Under the pieces are notes generated by a model that ran no database searches, was not told the origin of the DNA, and saw nothing but the letters and a program-made list of their open reading frames with translations. The position numbers were made by a program, and so were the translations under genes. This document shows, one piece after another, positions 47,920 to 55,834 of a stretch of 64,000 nucleotides of DNA; position 1 is the first letter of the stretch; each line of letters starts with the position of its first letter. The stretch is from Rhizobiales bacterium Y(2018) (lineage in GTDB: Bacteria > Pseudomonadota > Alphaproteobacteria > Rhizobiales > Aestuariivirgaceae): the NCBI GenBank assembly GCA_005502925.1, contig SCPD01000002.1, positions 124,001-188,000 on the forward strand, in the 5' to 3' direction.

Positions 47920-49452
47920 ATGACGGCGCATGCAACAACGGTCGCCTTTCAGGGCATCGAGGCGGTGCCGGTCGATGTCCAGGCCCAATTTCTGTCGGGT
48001 CAGGTGCAGTTCAACATTGTGGGCCTGGCTGACAAGGCGGTGGTGGAGAGCCGTGAAAGGGTGCGGGCGGCACTGTTCGCTGTCGGCCTGGCGTTGCCGG
48101 GCAAGCGACTGGCGGTCAATCTCTCGCCCGCCGATCTCCCCAAGGAGGGCAGCCACTATGACCTGCCCATCGCTTTGGCGGTGCTCTCCGCTTTGGGTGT
48201 GCTGCCGCAGGATTTCCTCAACCGCTATGTGGTGATCGGCGAGATGGGCCTAGACGGGGCCTTGGGCGCCGTCACCGGTGCGCTACCCGCCGCGATCGCC
48301 GCCAATGCCCGGGGCCTCGGCCTCATCTGCCCGAGAGCCTGCGGACCGGAAGCCGCCTGGGCCGGCGATGAGGTCGATATCATCAGTCCACAGACGATCA
48401 TCCAGATCCTCAATCATGTGAAGGGCACGCAGGTTCTCTCCAGGCCCACCCCCGGTATCGCCGAGGATCATGGCCGCTTGCCCGATCTCAAAGACATCAA
48501 GGGTCAGGAGGCCGGCAAACGCGCGCTTGAAGTGGCGGCGGCTGGATCCCACCATTTGCTGATGGTCGGGCCGCCGGGCGCCGGCAAATCCATGCTAGCG
48601 CAGCGCCTGCCCTCCATCCTGCCGCCGATGGATGCGCGCGAGATGCTGGAAGCGAGCATGATCGCTTCCCTCGCCGGTGAATTGGCGGAGGGCAAGGTGA
48701 CGCGCAAGCGGCCCTTCCGGTCGCCGCATCATTCGGCCAGCATGCCGGCGCTGGTCGGCGGTGGCATGCGCGCCAAGCCGGGCGAGATTTCCTTGAGCCA
48801 TCACGGCGTGCTGTTCCTCGACGAATTGCCGGAATTCCAGCCGCGTGTGCTCGAAGCCCTGCGCCAGCCGCTGGAGACGGGCGAAACGCAAGTGGCGCGG
48901 GCGAATTATCATGTCACCTATCCGGCGCGTTTCCAGCTCGTCGCCGCGATGAATCCGTGCAAATGCGGCATGGCGGGTGAGCCCGGCCATGTCTGCGCCA
49001 AGGGCCAGCGCTGTGCTGGCGACTATCAGGCCCGCCTGTCGGGCCCGCTGATCGACCGCCTCGATATCCAGATCGAGCTGGGCGCGGTGCGCGCCGCCGA
49101 TCTGGCGCGGCCCTCGCCCGCGGAAGGCAGCGCCGAGGTGGCGGCGCGGGTGGCGCAAGCGCGCGACCGTCAGCGTGCCCGCTTCGCGCGGCTGGGCCTA
49201 CGCCATCTGACGACCAATGCCCAGGCGGACGGCCAGGTTCTCGATGCGATCGCCACGCCGGACGATCCGGGCCTGCGCATCCTGCAGGAGGCTTCCGACC
49301 AGATGATGCTGTCGGCGCGCGGTTATCACCGCGTGCTGCGTGTCGCCCGTACGCTCGCCGATCTCGACGGCCAGGACCGCGTCGGCCGCATCCACATCGT
49401 CGAGGCCCTGAGCTACCGCCAGAAGCTCGCCGCTTTCCGCCAGGCGGCGTGA
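47920..49452 (+). CDS. comM: ComM/YifB family Mg-chelatase-like AAA+ ATPase
   Basis: This 510-aa protein has an N-terminal Lon-like domain (VDVQAQFLSGQVQFNIVGL), the AAA+ core with Walker A VGPPGAGKSMLAQRLPS (about residue 210) and Walker B VLFLDELPEF, and the C-terminal Mg-chelatase region ending SYRQKLAAFRQ. ComM is a hexameric helicase that promotes branch migration during natural transformation. In rhizobia it commonly lies near gshB, as here. A toxin-antitoxin pair, the hydrolase and the P-loop kinase now separate them. Confidence 0.94.
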   Translation: MTAHATTVAFQGIEAVPVDVQAQFLSGQVQFNIVGLADKAVVESRERVRAALFAVGLALPGKRLAVNLSPADLPKEGSHYDLPIALAVLSALGVLPQDFLNRYVVIGEMGLDGALGAVTGALPAAIAANARGLGLICPRACGPEAAWAGDEVDIISPQTIIQILNHVKGTQVLSRPTPGIAEDHGRLPDLKDIKGQEAGKRALEVAAAGSHHLLMVGPPGAGKSMLAQRLPSILPPMDAREMLEASMIASLAGELAEGKVTRKRPFRSPHHSASMPALVGGGMRAKPGEISLSHHGVLFLDELPEFQPRVLEALRQPLETGETQVARANYHVTYPARFQLVAAMNPCKCGMAGEPGHVCAKGQRCAGDYQARLSGPLIDRLDIQIELGAVRAADLARPSPAEGSAEVAARVAQARDRQRARFARLGLRHLTTNAQADGQVLDAIATPDDPGLRILQEASDQMMLSARGYHRVLRVARTLADLDGQDRVGRIHIVEALSYRQKLAAFRQAA

Positions 49453-49474
49453 TTCGCTAGAACAGGTGTGCATC

Positions 49475-50017
49475 ATGATCCCCGCCGGCTATATGGCAAA
49501 GTTCGTGGCCGATCGCCCCGATTGGCTTGGCGCTGTTGGCGTGAAAGACATCTATTCCGTCAGCGCCTGCGTATCGAGCTACTTTGCCGACGACTGTCAC
49601 ACCGAGTGGAGACACAACGGGTTCTGGTTCTTCGATTCCATCGACCTCATTCGGGAGATTGCGTCAAAGAGATCGGTCGACCTCGAGGATGCACACTTCT
49701 TCTATTTCGAGATCTATGAGCGGCAATTCGATGATGAAGGCCGTGAAGGGGCGTTGCAGGCGCCTGATCACGCCTTCGCGACCAATGTCGCGATTCCGAA
49801 AATGAAGACACTCCGGGGATTTGACGTCGTCACCTTCTATGCCGGCGCGGGGCCGGAATGCTCTCCCCTTTCGTGCAACAGCCTGGCCCTGGAGCTTGGC
49901 GTCAATCAACATTGCCTCCTCCCATCGCTGGATGAGGCGATTGCTCATCTGAAAAAGGGAGCCTTCAAGAACTGCGAACCAGGCCCTTACCGAATATTCT
50001 CTGTCTTCTCCGTGTAG
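49475..50017 (+). CDS. Hypothetical protein, unknown family
   Basis: This is a 180-aa soluble protein from the Met of MIPAGYMAKFVADRPDWL (49475); a Met three codons earlier is also possible. It is rich in aromatic and acidic residues (FWFFDSIDLI, DAHFFYFEIYE) and has a C-terminal cysteine-containing segment ECSPLSCNSL and CEPGPYRIF. No signal peptide or membrane segment. I recognise no domain. It lies directly after comM in a small block of accessory genes. Confidence 0.65.
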   Translation: MIPAGYMAKFVADRPDWLGAVGVKDIYSVSACVSSYFADDCHTEWRHNGFWFFDSIDLIREIASKRSVDLEDAHFFYFEIYERQFDDEGREGALQAPDHAFATNVAIPKMKTLRGFDVVTFYAGAGPECSPLSCNSLALELGVNQHCLLPSLDEAIAHLKKGAFKNCEPGPYRIFSVFSV

Positions 50018-50245
50018 GTGGAGCTTCCCGCCTGTCACGCGGCGTGAATTGCTCGCCGGGCGTCGGGAACAGGGCAATTCTCTAGCGACGGAAAACCCGC
50101 TATCATCCAATTCTGGCACGGCCCATGCCTCCCCCCTCCAACGGGAAAGCACATTTCATGCGGGGCTATTTTGTTTTCGGACCGACTGTTCGGGCACCCA
50201 GCATGCGGAGGGATTGCGATCGAGGCTCGCACCAGGAGGTTTGAG

Positions 50246-50959
50246 ATGAAACTGTCCGCTCCCGTCTATCATTTGAAACGCAGCGCCAAGCGTCTGTCGC
50301 GCGAGAAGGGCATTCCCCTTCACGATGCGCTCGACCACATCGCCGCCGGCGAAGGCTTCGCCCGCTGGAGCCTGCTCGCCGCGAAAAGCACCGCGACCCT
50401 GTCGCCGCGCGATCTCTTCGCCCGGCTGAAGCCCGGCGATCTGGTGCTGATCGGCGCGCGTCCAGGTCACGGCAAGACCTTGCTCTCTCTCGAGCTGACC
50501 GCCGAAGCCATGAAAGCCGGTGGGCGGGGCGTCTTCTTCAGCCTGGAAGCCACGCAAGGGGATATCGAGAAGAGCTTCCGGGCCATCGGGGTCGACTGGG
50601 CGGATTTCCATCCGCTCTTCGATTTCGACAGTTCCGATGCCATCAGCGCCGACCACATCCTGTCGAAACTGGCATCGGCGCAACGCGGCACCTTCGTCGT
50701 CGTGGATTATCTCCAGCTTCTCGACCAGCAGCGTGAGAAGCCGGCGCTGATGGTCCAGGTCCAGGCGCTCAGGTCCTTCGCGCAAGCGCGCGGTCTGATC
50801 ATCGCCTTCCTCTCGCAGATCGATCGCTCGTTTGATCCCGCGAAGAAGCCGCTTCCCGATCTCGACGATGTGCGATTGCCCAATCCGTTGGATCTGAAGC
50901 TCTTCGACAAGACCTGCTTCCTGCATGATGGCGAGATCCGGCTGCGCGAAGCGAGTTAG
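50246..50959 (+). CDS. Minimal DnaB-like RecA-fold ATPase
   Basis: This is a 237-aa protein with the RecA core of replicative DnaB helicases but without DnaB's N-terminal primase-binding domain. Walker A is GARPGHGKT, the FSLEATQ segment follows, Walker B is VVVDYLQLLD and the sensor-like motif is AFLSQIDRS. The first 45 residues form a basic helical module (HLKRSAKRLSREKG ... GFARWSLLAA) also seen before unrelated domains. The start at 50246 has an AGGAGG site seven bases upstream. A role in DNA handling, regulation or mobile-element biology is possible; helicase activity is not shown. Confidence 0.8.
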   Translation: MKLSAPVYHLKRSAKRLSREKGIPLHDALDHIAAGEGFARWSLLAAKSTATLSPRDLFARLKPGDLVLIGARPGHGKTLLSLELTAEAMKAGGRGVFFSLEATQGDIEKSFRAIGVDWADFHPLFDFDSSDAISADHILSKLASAQRGTFVVVDYLQLLDQQREKPALMVQVQALRSFAQARGLIIAFLSQIDRSFDPAKKPLPDLDDVRLPNPLDLKLFDKTCFLHDGEIRLREAS

Positions 50960-51010
50960 CGATCCGAGCGGGCGCATGCAAGTCTCGTCCGGCAATGCTA
51001 ATCTCGCCCC

Positions 51011-51418
51011 ATGAGCAGGATGCGCGACAGCCACGATTCATTCGACGAGCTTCCCGGCACGCCAATCAACGATGTCGTGGCGGTGAAGGTTTTGCTGATC
51101 AAGGCGGCGCGGGAGCGGCGCGACGTGAGCTATGCGGAATTGCTGATGGAGCTCGGTCATCGCTTCACGCGGCCCAAGATGCGCGCGTTGTGCCGAACGC
51201 TCACCGCGATCGACGAGGCGGGCCACACCGCCCGCGAACCGGAGCTCGCGGCCCTGGTGGTGCGCGAGTCGGATCGGCTGCCCGGCCAGGGCTGGTGGGT
51301 CGATAAGCTCCATCGCCTGGGATACGAAGGGCCCTGGACCGGCAAGGAGGCGCAGACTTTCGTGCGGCGCCGACAGAAGCTCGCTTTCGACTATTGGGGC
51401 AAGCGTTCAGCCGGCTGA
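51011..51418 (+). CDS. Hypothetical protein
   Basis: This is a 135-aa basic protein without signal peptide or membrane segments. Its middle reads as a small winged-helix-like or alkyltransferase-like fold: VSYAELLMELGHRF, CRTLTAIDEAG and then EPELAALVVRESDRLPGQGWW. The pattern of a proline-containing LVV segment followed by LPGQG recurs in uncharacterised bacterial proteins, but I cannot name the family. It follows the DnaB-like gene by 51 bases and overlaps the convergent EamA gene by 28 bases. Confidence 0.65.
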   Translation: MSRMRDSHDSFDELPGTPINDVVAVKVLLIKAARERRDVSYAELLMELGHRFTRPKMRALCRTLTAIDEAGHTAREPELAALVVRESDRLPGQGWWVDKLHRLGYEGPWTGKEAQTFVRRRQKLAFDYWGKRSAG

Positions 51419-52251
51419 TGCAGGCCGACCCCCACGACCACCAGGAAAATGCCCAGGAGATCGGCTGGTCCGGGGATCTGTCTGAGCACAACTGCGCCGG
51501 TCACCGCGGCGATGGCGGGGAGCAGGCTCAGAATGAGCGCGAAGCTCGCCCGCGGCAGCCGCGCCATCGCCAGCTGGTCGCAGATATAGGGAATGACGGA
51601 GGAAGAGAGGCCGACGCCGATGCCGGCCAGGATCAGAAGCGGATGCGCCAGCACGGTGGCGACATCGCCGATGCCGAAGGGTGACGCCAGGATGAAAGCG
51701 ACCGTCATGGCGGCGGCGAGCCGCATCACGCCGGAGGCGCCGCCTTCCTCGGCGAGCGCATGGCCGACAATGATGTAGAGGGCGAAGAGAATCGCATTGG
51801 CGAAGGCGAAGACGAGGCCCAGGGGATCGCCCGCGGCGGTGAAACCGATGAGCAGGAAGACACCGGCGACCGCCAAAGCAAGGGCGGTCAGGTTGCGCAA
51901 GCTGCGCAGCCCGAAAAGCGCCACCGCGATGGTGGCGGCGAATTCGATCCCGGCGACCGTGGCGAGCGGCAAACGGGCGATCGCCAGATAGAAGCAGATA
52001 TTCATGGCGGCCAGAATGAGGCCGAGCAGCAGGATGAGGCGGCGGGATCGGGGCGTCGCTTCGCCGAGTGTCCGCAGCGGGCTGCGCCAGAGGGCGAACA
52101 AGGCGGCGGCGGAGGCGATGCGGAGCCAGGCGACGCCCTGAGGCGACAGCTGGGCGAACAGCAGCACGGCGAAGGACGGCCCCAGATAATGGAAGACCGC
52201 GCTGATCAGGAAATAGACATGTGGCGGCAACCGCTCTGCTAACCCATTCAT
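51391..52251 (-). CDS. EamA/DMT-family transporter (RhtA-like exporter)
   Basis: This 286-aa membrane protein has about ten hydrophobic helices in two EamA repeats; AIARLPLATVAGIEFAATI in the first and LAMARLPRASFALILSLLP in the second are the repeated signature. RhtA-type members export threonine, homoserine or other amino acids. The start is the Met at 52249-52251. It is divergent from an Lrp/AsnC regulator, supporting amino-acid efflux under control of an amino-acid-sensing regulator. Confidence 0.88.
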   Translation of the reverse strand: MNGLAERLPPHVYFLISAVFHYLGPSFAVLLFAQLSPQGVAWLRIASAAALFALWRSPLRTLGEATPRSRRLILLLGLILAAMNICFYLAIARLPLATVAGIEFAATIAVALFGLRSLRNLTALALAVAGVFLLIGFTAAGDPLGLVFAFANAILFALYIIVGHALAEEGGASGVMRLAAAMTVAFILASPFGIGDVATVLAHPLLILAGIGVGLSSSVIPYICDQLAMARLPRASFALILSLLPAIAAVTGAVVLRQIPGPADLLGIFLVVVGVGLHQPAERLPQ

Positions 52252-52286
52252 GCCTTCAGAATGAAGGATATTTCGCTCAAAGCGAC

Positions 52287-52330
52287 TTGTAGATGGTAGT
52301 ATCAATGCCGAATATCCGGATATTCGGAGG
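52287..52330. promoter_or_regulatory. Promoter and 20-bp palindromic operator between EamA and Lrp genes
   Basis: A perfect 20-bp palindrome, CCGAATATCCGGATATTCGG, occupies 52308-52327. A promoter for the regulator gene can be drawn as TTGTAG (52287-52292), 17 bases, GAATAT (52310-52315), placing the -10 inside the palindrome. A GGAGG ribosome site (52326-52330) follows, five bases from the GTG start at 52336. Autoregulation plus control of the exporter is the simplest reading. Confidence 0.7.
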
Positions 52331-52335
52331 TTAAA

Positions 52336-52803
52336 GTGAAGAATAATCGTAGAATCTCAGGTGTCGCCCTCGATGTCGCCGACCATCAGATTTTGACCGC
52401 CCTGAGCGGCAATGCCCGCATCTCCATGGCCGATCTCGGCCGCCTCATCGGCATGTCGGCGCAAAGTGCGGCCGACCGGGCCCGTCGCCTCGAGGATCTG
52501 GGCGTCATTTCGGGCTACACGGTGAAGCTCGATCATGTGGCGCTGGGCCTCTCCCTCGGCGCCTATATAAGGGTGCGCCCGGCGATGGGGGAATTGCCGC
52601 GGGTCGCGGCCCTTCTCGCCGACATTCCCGAAATCGTCGAATGCGACCGCGTCACCGGGGATGATTGTTTCATCGCCAAGGTCTTTGTCGCCCGCATCGA
52701 GGATCTCGAGCGTGTCATCGACCGGCTGCTGCCCTATGCGCAGACCAACACCTCGATCATCCAGTCCTCGCCGGTGCGGCGACGGACGCCGAGACTGGGC
52801 TGA
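52336..52803 (+). CDS. Lrp/AsnC family transcriptional regulator
   Basis: This 155-aa protein has an N-terminal AsnC-type helix-turn-helix (ILTALSGNARISMADLGRLIGMSAQSAADRARRLEDLGVI) and a C-terminal RAM ligand-binding domain (EIVECDRVTGDDCFIAKVFV). It uses a GTG start with a good GGAGG site. It should sense an amino acid and control the divergent EamA exporter through the 20-bp palindrome. Confidence 0.92.
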   Translation: MKNNRRISGVALDVADHQILTALSGNARISMADLGRLIGMSAQSAADRARRLEDLGVISGYTVKLDHVALGLSLGAYIRVRPAMGELPRVAALLADIPEIVECDRVTGDDCFIAKVFVARIEDLERVIDRLLPYAQTNTSIIQSSPVRRRTPRLG

Positions 52804-52906
52804 GTTTACTCTTTATTGACGCTCATCTTACGCGGTAGGCTTTTGCTAATCCGGCTGTGCGAGTTTGCCGGACAACAGGCGTCAAAAAAAGAAGTGGCAG
52901 GCCCTT

Positions 52907-54769
52907 ATGGAGTCTTCCCGCAAACAGGATGGTCTGGCCGACCGCACCGCAGCGCTCACCCAAGCGCTCGGTGTGTTGGCCAGACCCGGTATTCGCTTCA
53001 GCCCGCTGCAATTCGCGGGCGGCACGCTGCTGCTCGCGGCGGGCCTTGCTCTGTGCGTGCATTTCATCTTCGGCGGCGACGGTCTGAACCGGGCCTGGGC
53101 GCCGATCGGCGTCTTCCTCACCTGCGTGGTGGCGCTCGCCGTCTATTTCGGCCGGCGCGCTTCCGACATGCGCCGCGAAAGCATCGAGACGGTGCTCACC
53201 ACCTTGCAGCAGGCGCGCGAGGAGGCCGAGGCCGCGAGCCAGGCCAAGAGCCGGTTCCTCGCCGCGACCAGCCATGAGATCCGCACCCCGATGAACGGCA
53301 TCATCGGCATGAACGGACTGCTGCTCGACACCGAACTCAATCTTGAGCAGCGCAATTATGCCGGCGCGGTCGATGCCTCGGCGCGCTCGCTGCTCTCGAT
53401 CATCGACGAGATCCTCGACATCTCGAAGATCGAATCGGGCCGCGTCGCACTCGCCCCCGATTGGATCGATCCGTTGATCCTGGCCGAAAGCGTCACCGAA
53501 CTTCTGGCGCCCCGCGCACATGCCAAGGGCATCGAGATCACCTGCTCAGGCGCCGTGTCACTGCCGCCGCGCATTCTCGTCGACGAATTGCGCCTGCGCC
53601 AGATTTTCCTCAATCTCGCCGGCAATGCGATCAAATTCACCGATCATGGCGGCGTGGCGATCACGCTCTCATCGACGTCCTGTGACAGCGATCCCGAGAA
53701 GATCACCTTCATCGCCGAGATCGCCGATACCGGCATTGGCATGACGGCCGAGGAGCAGGCGCGCATCTTCGAGGAGTTCGCGCAAGCGGGCGAGGATACG
53801 CAGCGCCGTTATGGCGGCACCGGCCTCGGTCTTTCGATCTCGCGCAATCTCGCCCAGAGCATGGGCGGCGGCGTCACGGTGGAAAGCGAGCGCGGCAAGG
53901 GATCGCGCTTCCGCGTCAGCCTGCCTTGCGTCAGCGTGCGCAACGAGAAGCCCAACGAGCCTTTGAAGGGCCGTATCTATGAGCTCGCCGTGCCGGCGGG
54001 ACCGACCTTGGCAAGCCTCGAGGCGACGCTCAAAGGGCTCGGCGCCGAGACGCGCGCCGTTGCCGGCGATGCGGCGTTGCGCCAAGCCTTGCGTAATCCA
54101 CATTCCGCCAATGGCCTCATTTGCGATTCGAGTTTCGCCGCCACGCTCGCGGTCTGGCGCGCCGCACATGACGGCAAGCGCCCGCCCGGCAAGCCCATCT
54201 TCACGCTGCTCCAGGCCGAGGAGCGCCGGGCGCTGCGCGATTTTCTCGGCAGTCCCTTCGCCGGCTATCTGCTGAAGCCCTTGCGGCGCACCACCTTGCT
54301 GCGTCAGCTGTTGCAGAGCGACGATCACACCATCGCCAGCGCGGTCAGCGATCTGCGCCGCGTGGCGTCGGTCAAGAAGAAGGTGGCGCATCTCAATGTG
54401 CTGCTCGCCGAGGACAATCCGGTCAATGCGCTCCTGACCCGCACCTTGCTGGAGAAATCCGATCACGCCGTCCATCACGTGACCAACGGCAAGGCGGTGC
54501 TCGATTATATGGAGAAGGGCGGCCGCCCCGATCTCATCATCATGGATGTTCAGATGCCGGAGCTCGACGGTCTCGAAACCGCGCGCCGGCTGAGGGCCGG
54601 CCAGTTCATGCCGGATGTTCCCATTCTCGCTTTGACCGCCAATGCCAGCTCCGCCGATCAGGCGGCCTGCCTGGCGGCCGGCATGAACGGTCATATGGCG
54701 AAGCCCTTCGATCGCCAGGATCTCGACGAGGCGATCACCGCGCTGACCGCCCGGCGTCCCGCCGCTTGA
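52907..54769 (+). CDS. Hybrid sensor histidine kinase with receiver domain
   Basis: This 620-aa membrane kinase has two transmembrane helices (about residues 35-55 and 65-82) with almost no periplasmic loop, a short coiled coil, HisKA with phosphoaccepting His123 in [10 protein letters not shown], and an HATPase domain ([21 protein letters not shown]). A degenerate receiver-like segment with LLKPLRR but no acidic pair at its start follows, then a canonical receiver with phospho-Asp547 in [11 protein letters not shown]. No periplasmic sensor domain is present. The start is the ATG at 52907; a TTG 14 codons earlier is the alternative. No partner regulator is adjacent. Confidence 0.9.
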   Translation: MESSRKQDGLADRTAALTQALGVLARPGIRFSPLQFAGGTLLLAAGLALCVHFIFGGDGLNRAWAPIGVFLTCVVALAVYFGRRASDMRRESIETVLTTLQQAREEAEAASQAKSRFLAATSHEIRTPMNGIIGMNGLLLDTELNLEQRNYAGAVDASARSLLSIIDEILDISKIESGRVALAPDWIDPLILAESVTELLAPRAHAKGIEITCSGAVSLPPRILVDELRLRQIFLNLAGNAIKFTDHGGVAITLSSTSCDSDPEKITFIAEIADTGIGMTAEEQARIFEEFAQAGEDTQRRYGGTGLGLSISRNLAQSMGGGVTVESERGKGSRFRVSLPCVSVRNEKPNEPLKGRIYELAVPAGPTLASLEATLKGLGAETRAVAGDAALRQALRNPHSANGLICDSSFAATLAVWRAAHDGKRPPGKPIFTLLQAEERRALRDFLGSPFAGYLLKPLRRTTLLRQLLQSDDHTIASAVSDLRRVASVKKKVAHLNVLLAEDNPVNALLTRTLLEKSDHAVHHVTNGKAVLDYMEKGGRPDLIIMDVQMPELDGLETARRLRAGQFMPDVPILALTANASSADQAACLAAGMNGHMAKPFDRQDLDEAITALTARRPAA

Positions 54770-54877
54770 CGAATGGGAAGGTAGAGCGCCGTCACCGGTC
54801 TGTGAACTTTCCTTGTTCTTCGGTCTGTGGCACTGTGCGGCGGCCGGCAGCAGGCCGGTTTGCGGAGGCAGGGCTTG

Positions 54878-55768
54878 ATGGCCGTACATTCTCTAGCACC
54901 ACGCCCCCGCGGCGGGGCGCCCGGGCGCGATGGGATTGATCCGGGCTTCGTGCTCGGCACCAAGGCTGACCTCACCGTCAGGCTGGCCGACGGCGCGGCC
55001 GACATCGATGCCGCTCAGCATCTGCGCTACCGCGTTTTCTACGAAGAGCTCGATGCCAAGCCGGACGAGATGGCTAAAGCGACACGCCGCGACGCCGATC
55101 GTTACGATGCGATCTGCGATCATCTGCTCGTCGTGCGCAAGGGCGCGGCGGTGGGACCCGATGAGATCAGGGTCGAGGATGGCGAGCTCGTCGGCACGTA
55201 CCGGCTCCTGCGCCAGTCGGTCGCCGAGCATTCGGGCGGCTTCTATACCCAGGACGAATTCGATATCGCGCCGCTGATCAAGCGCCATAGCGGACTCAAA
55301 TTCCTCGAGCTCGGCCGGTCCTGCGTGCTGAAGCCCTATCGCACCAAGCCGGTGGTCGAGCTGCTCTGGCAAGGCATCTGGAATTATGTCCGCCTCTACG
55401 ATCTCGACGTGATGCTGGGCTGCGCCAGCCTCGAAGGCACCGATCCCGCTCATCACGCGATGGCGCTGAGCTTCATGGCGCAGAACAGCGCAGCCCCGCC
55501 CGAATGGCAAGTGAGCGCGCTGCCCGCGCGCAAGGTGGAGATGAATGTCCTGCCGCCCGCCAAGGTCGACGCCAAGCGCGCCTTGCGCATATTGCCGCCG
55601 CTCATCAAGGGCTATCTGCGGCTCGGCTGCTATATCGGCGACGGCGCGGTGGTCGATCACCAGTTCAATACGATCGACGTGCTGATCATCCTGCCGATCT
55701 CGGCGATCAATCCGCGCTACTTCTCCTATTTCGGACAACCCGGCGAGAATCCCCTCACGCAATCGTGA
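54878..55768 (+). CDS. olsB: L-ornithine N-alpha-acyltransferase (ornithine lipid synthesis)
   Basis: This 296-aa GNAT-fold acyltransferase of the OlsB family transfers a 3-hydroxyacyl chain from ACP to ornithine, the first step of phosphorus-free ornithine lipids. Family segments: QHLRYRVFYEELDAKPDEM, LVGTYRLLRQSVAE, FLELGRSCVLKPYRTKPVVELLW (split here: ELGRSCVLKPYR then VVELLW). The start is the ATG at 54878 with GGAGG nearby upstream. olsA is not in the window. Rhizobial olsB is often phosphate-regulated, but I saw no clear Pho box. Confidence 0.9.
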   Translation: MAVHSLAPRPRGGAPGRDGIDPGFVLGTKADLTVRLADGAADIDAAQHLRYRVFYEELDAKPDEMAKATRRDADRYDAICDHLLVVRKGAAVGPDEIRVEDGELVGTYRLLRQSVAEHSGGFYTQDEFDIAPLIKRHSGLKFLELGRSCVLKPYRTKPVVELLWQGIWNYVRLYDLDVMLGCASLEGTDPAHHAMALSFMAQNSAAPPEWQVSALPARKVEMNVLPPAKVDAKRALRILPPLIKGYLRLGCYIGDGAVVDHQFNTIDVLIILPISAINPRYFSYFGQPGENPLTQS

Positions 55769-55789
55769 AAGTCTGTGACCTGTCAGGCA

Positions 55790-55818
55790 CCTTCTCCCGC
55801 GCTGTACACGGGAGAAGG
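55790..55818. terminator. Bidirectional hairpin between olsB and maeB
   Basis: CCTTCTCCCG (55790-55799) and CGGGAGAAGG (55809-55818) form a perfect 10-bp stem with a 9-base loop between two convergent genes. There is only a short A run on one side and no long T tract, so it may stabilise or end both transcripts. It belongs to the same loose family as the CCCTCTCC repeats at 9181 and 17585. Confidence 0.6.
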
Positions 55819-55834
55819 AAAACTGATGGAAGGC

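Noticed and set aside
50171-50245. Upstream start of the DnaB-like gene
   Set aside because: The ATG at 50246 has an AGGAGG site seven bases before it, and the extension is not protein-like.
54796-54829. Pho box upstream of olsB
   Set aside because: CGGTCTGTG is repeated with a 25-base period (54796 and 54821), not the 11-base period of PhoB half-sites, and only loosely resembles CTGTCAT.
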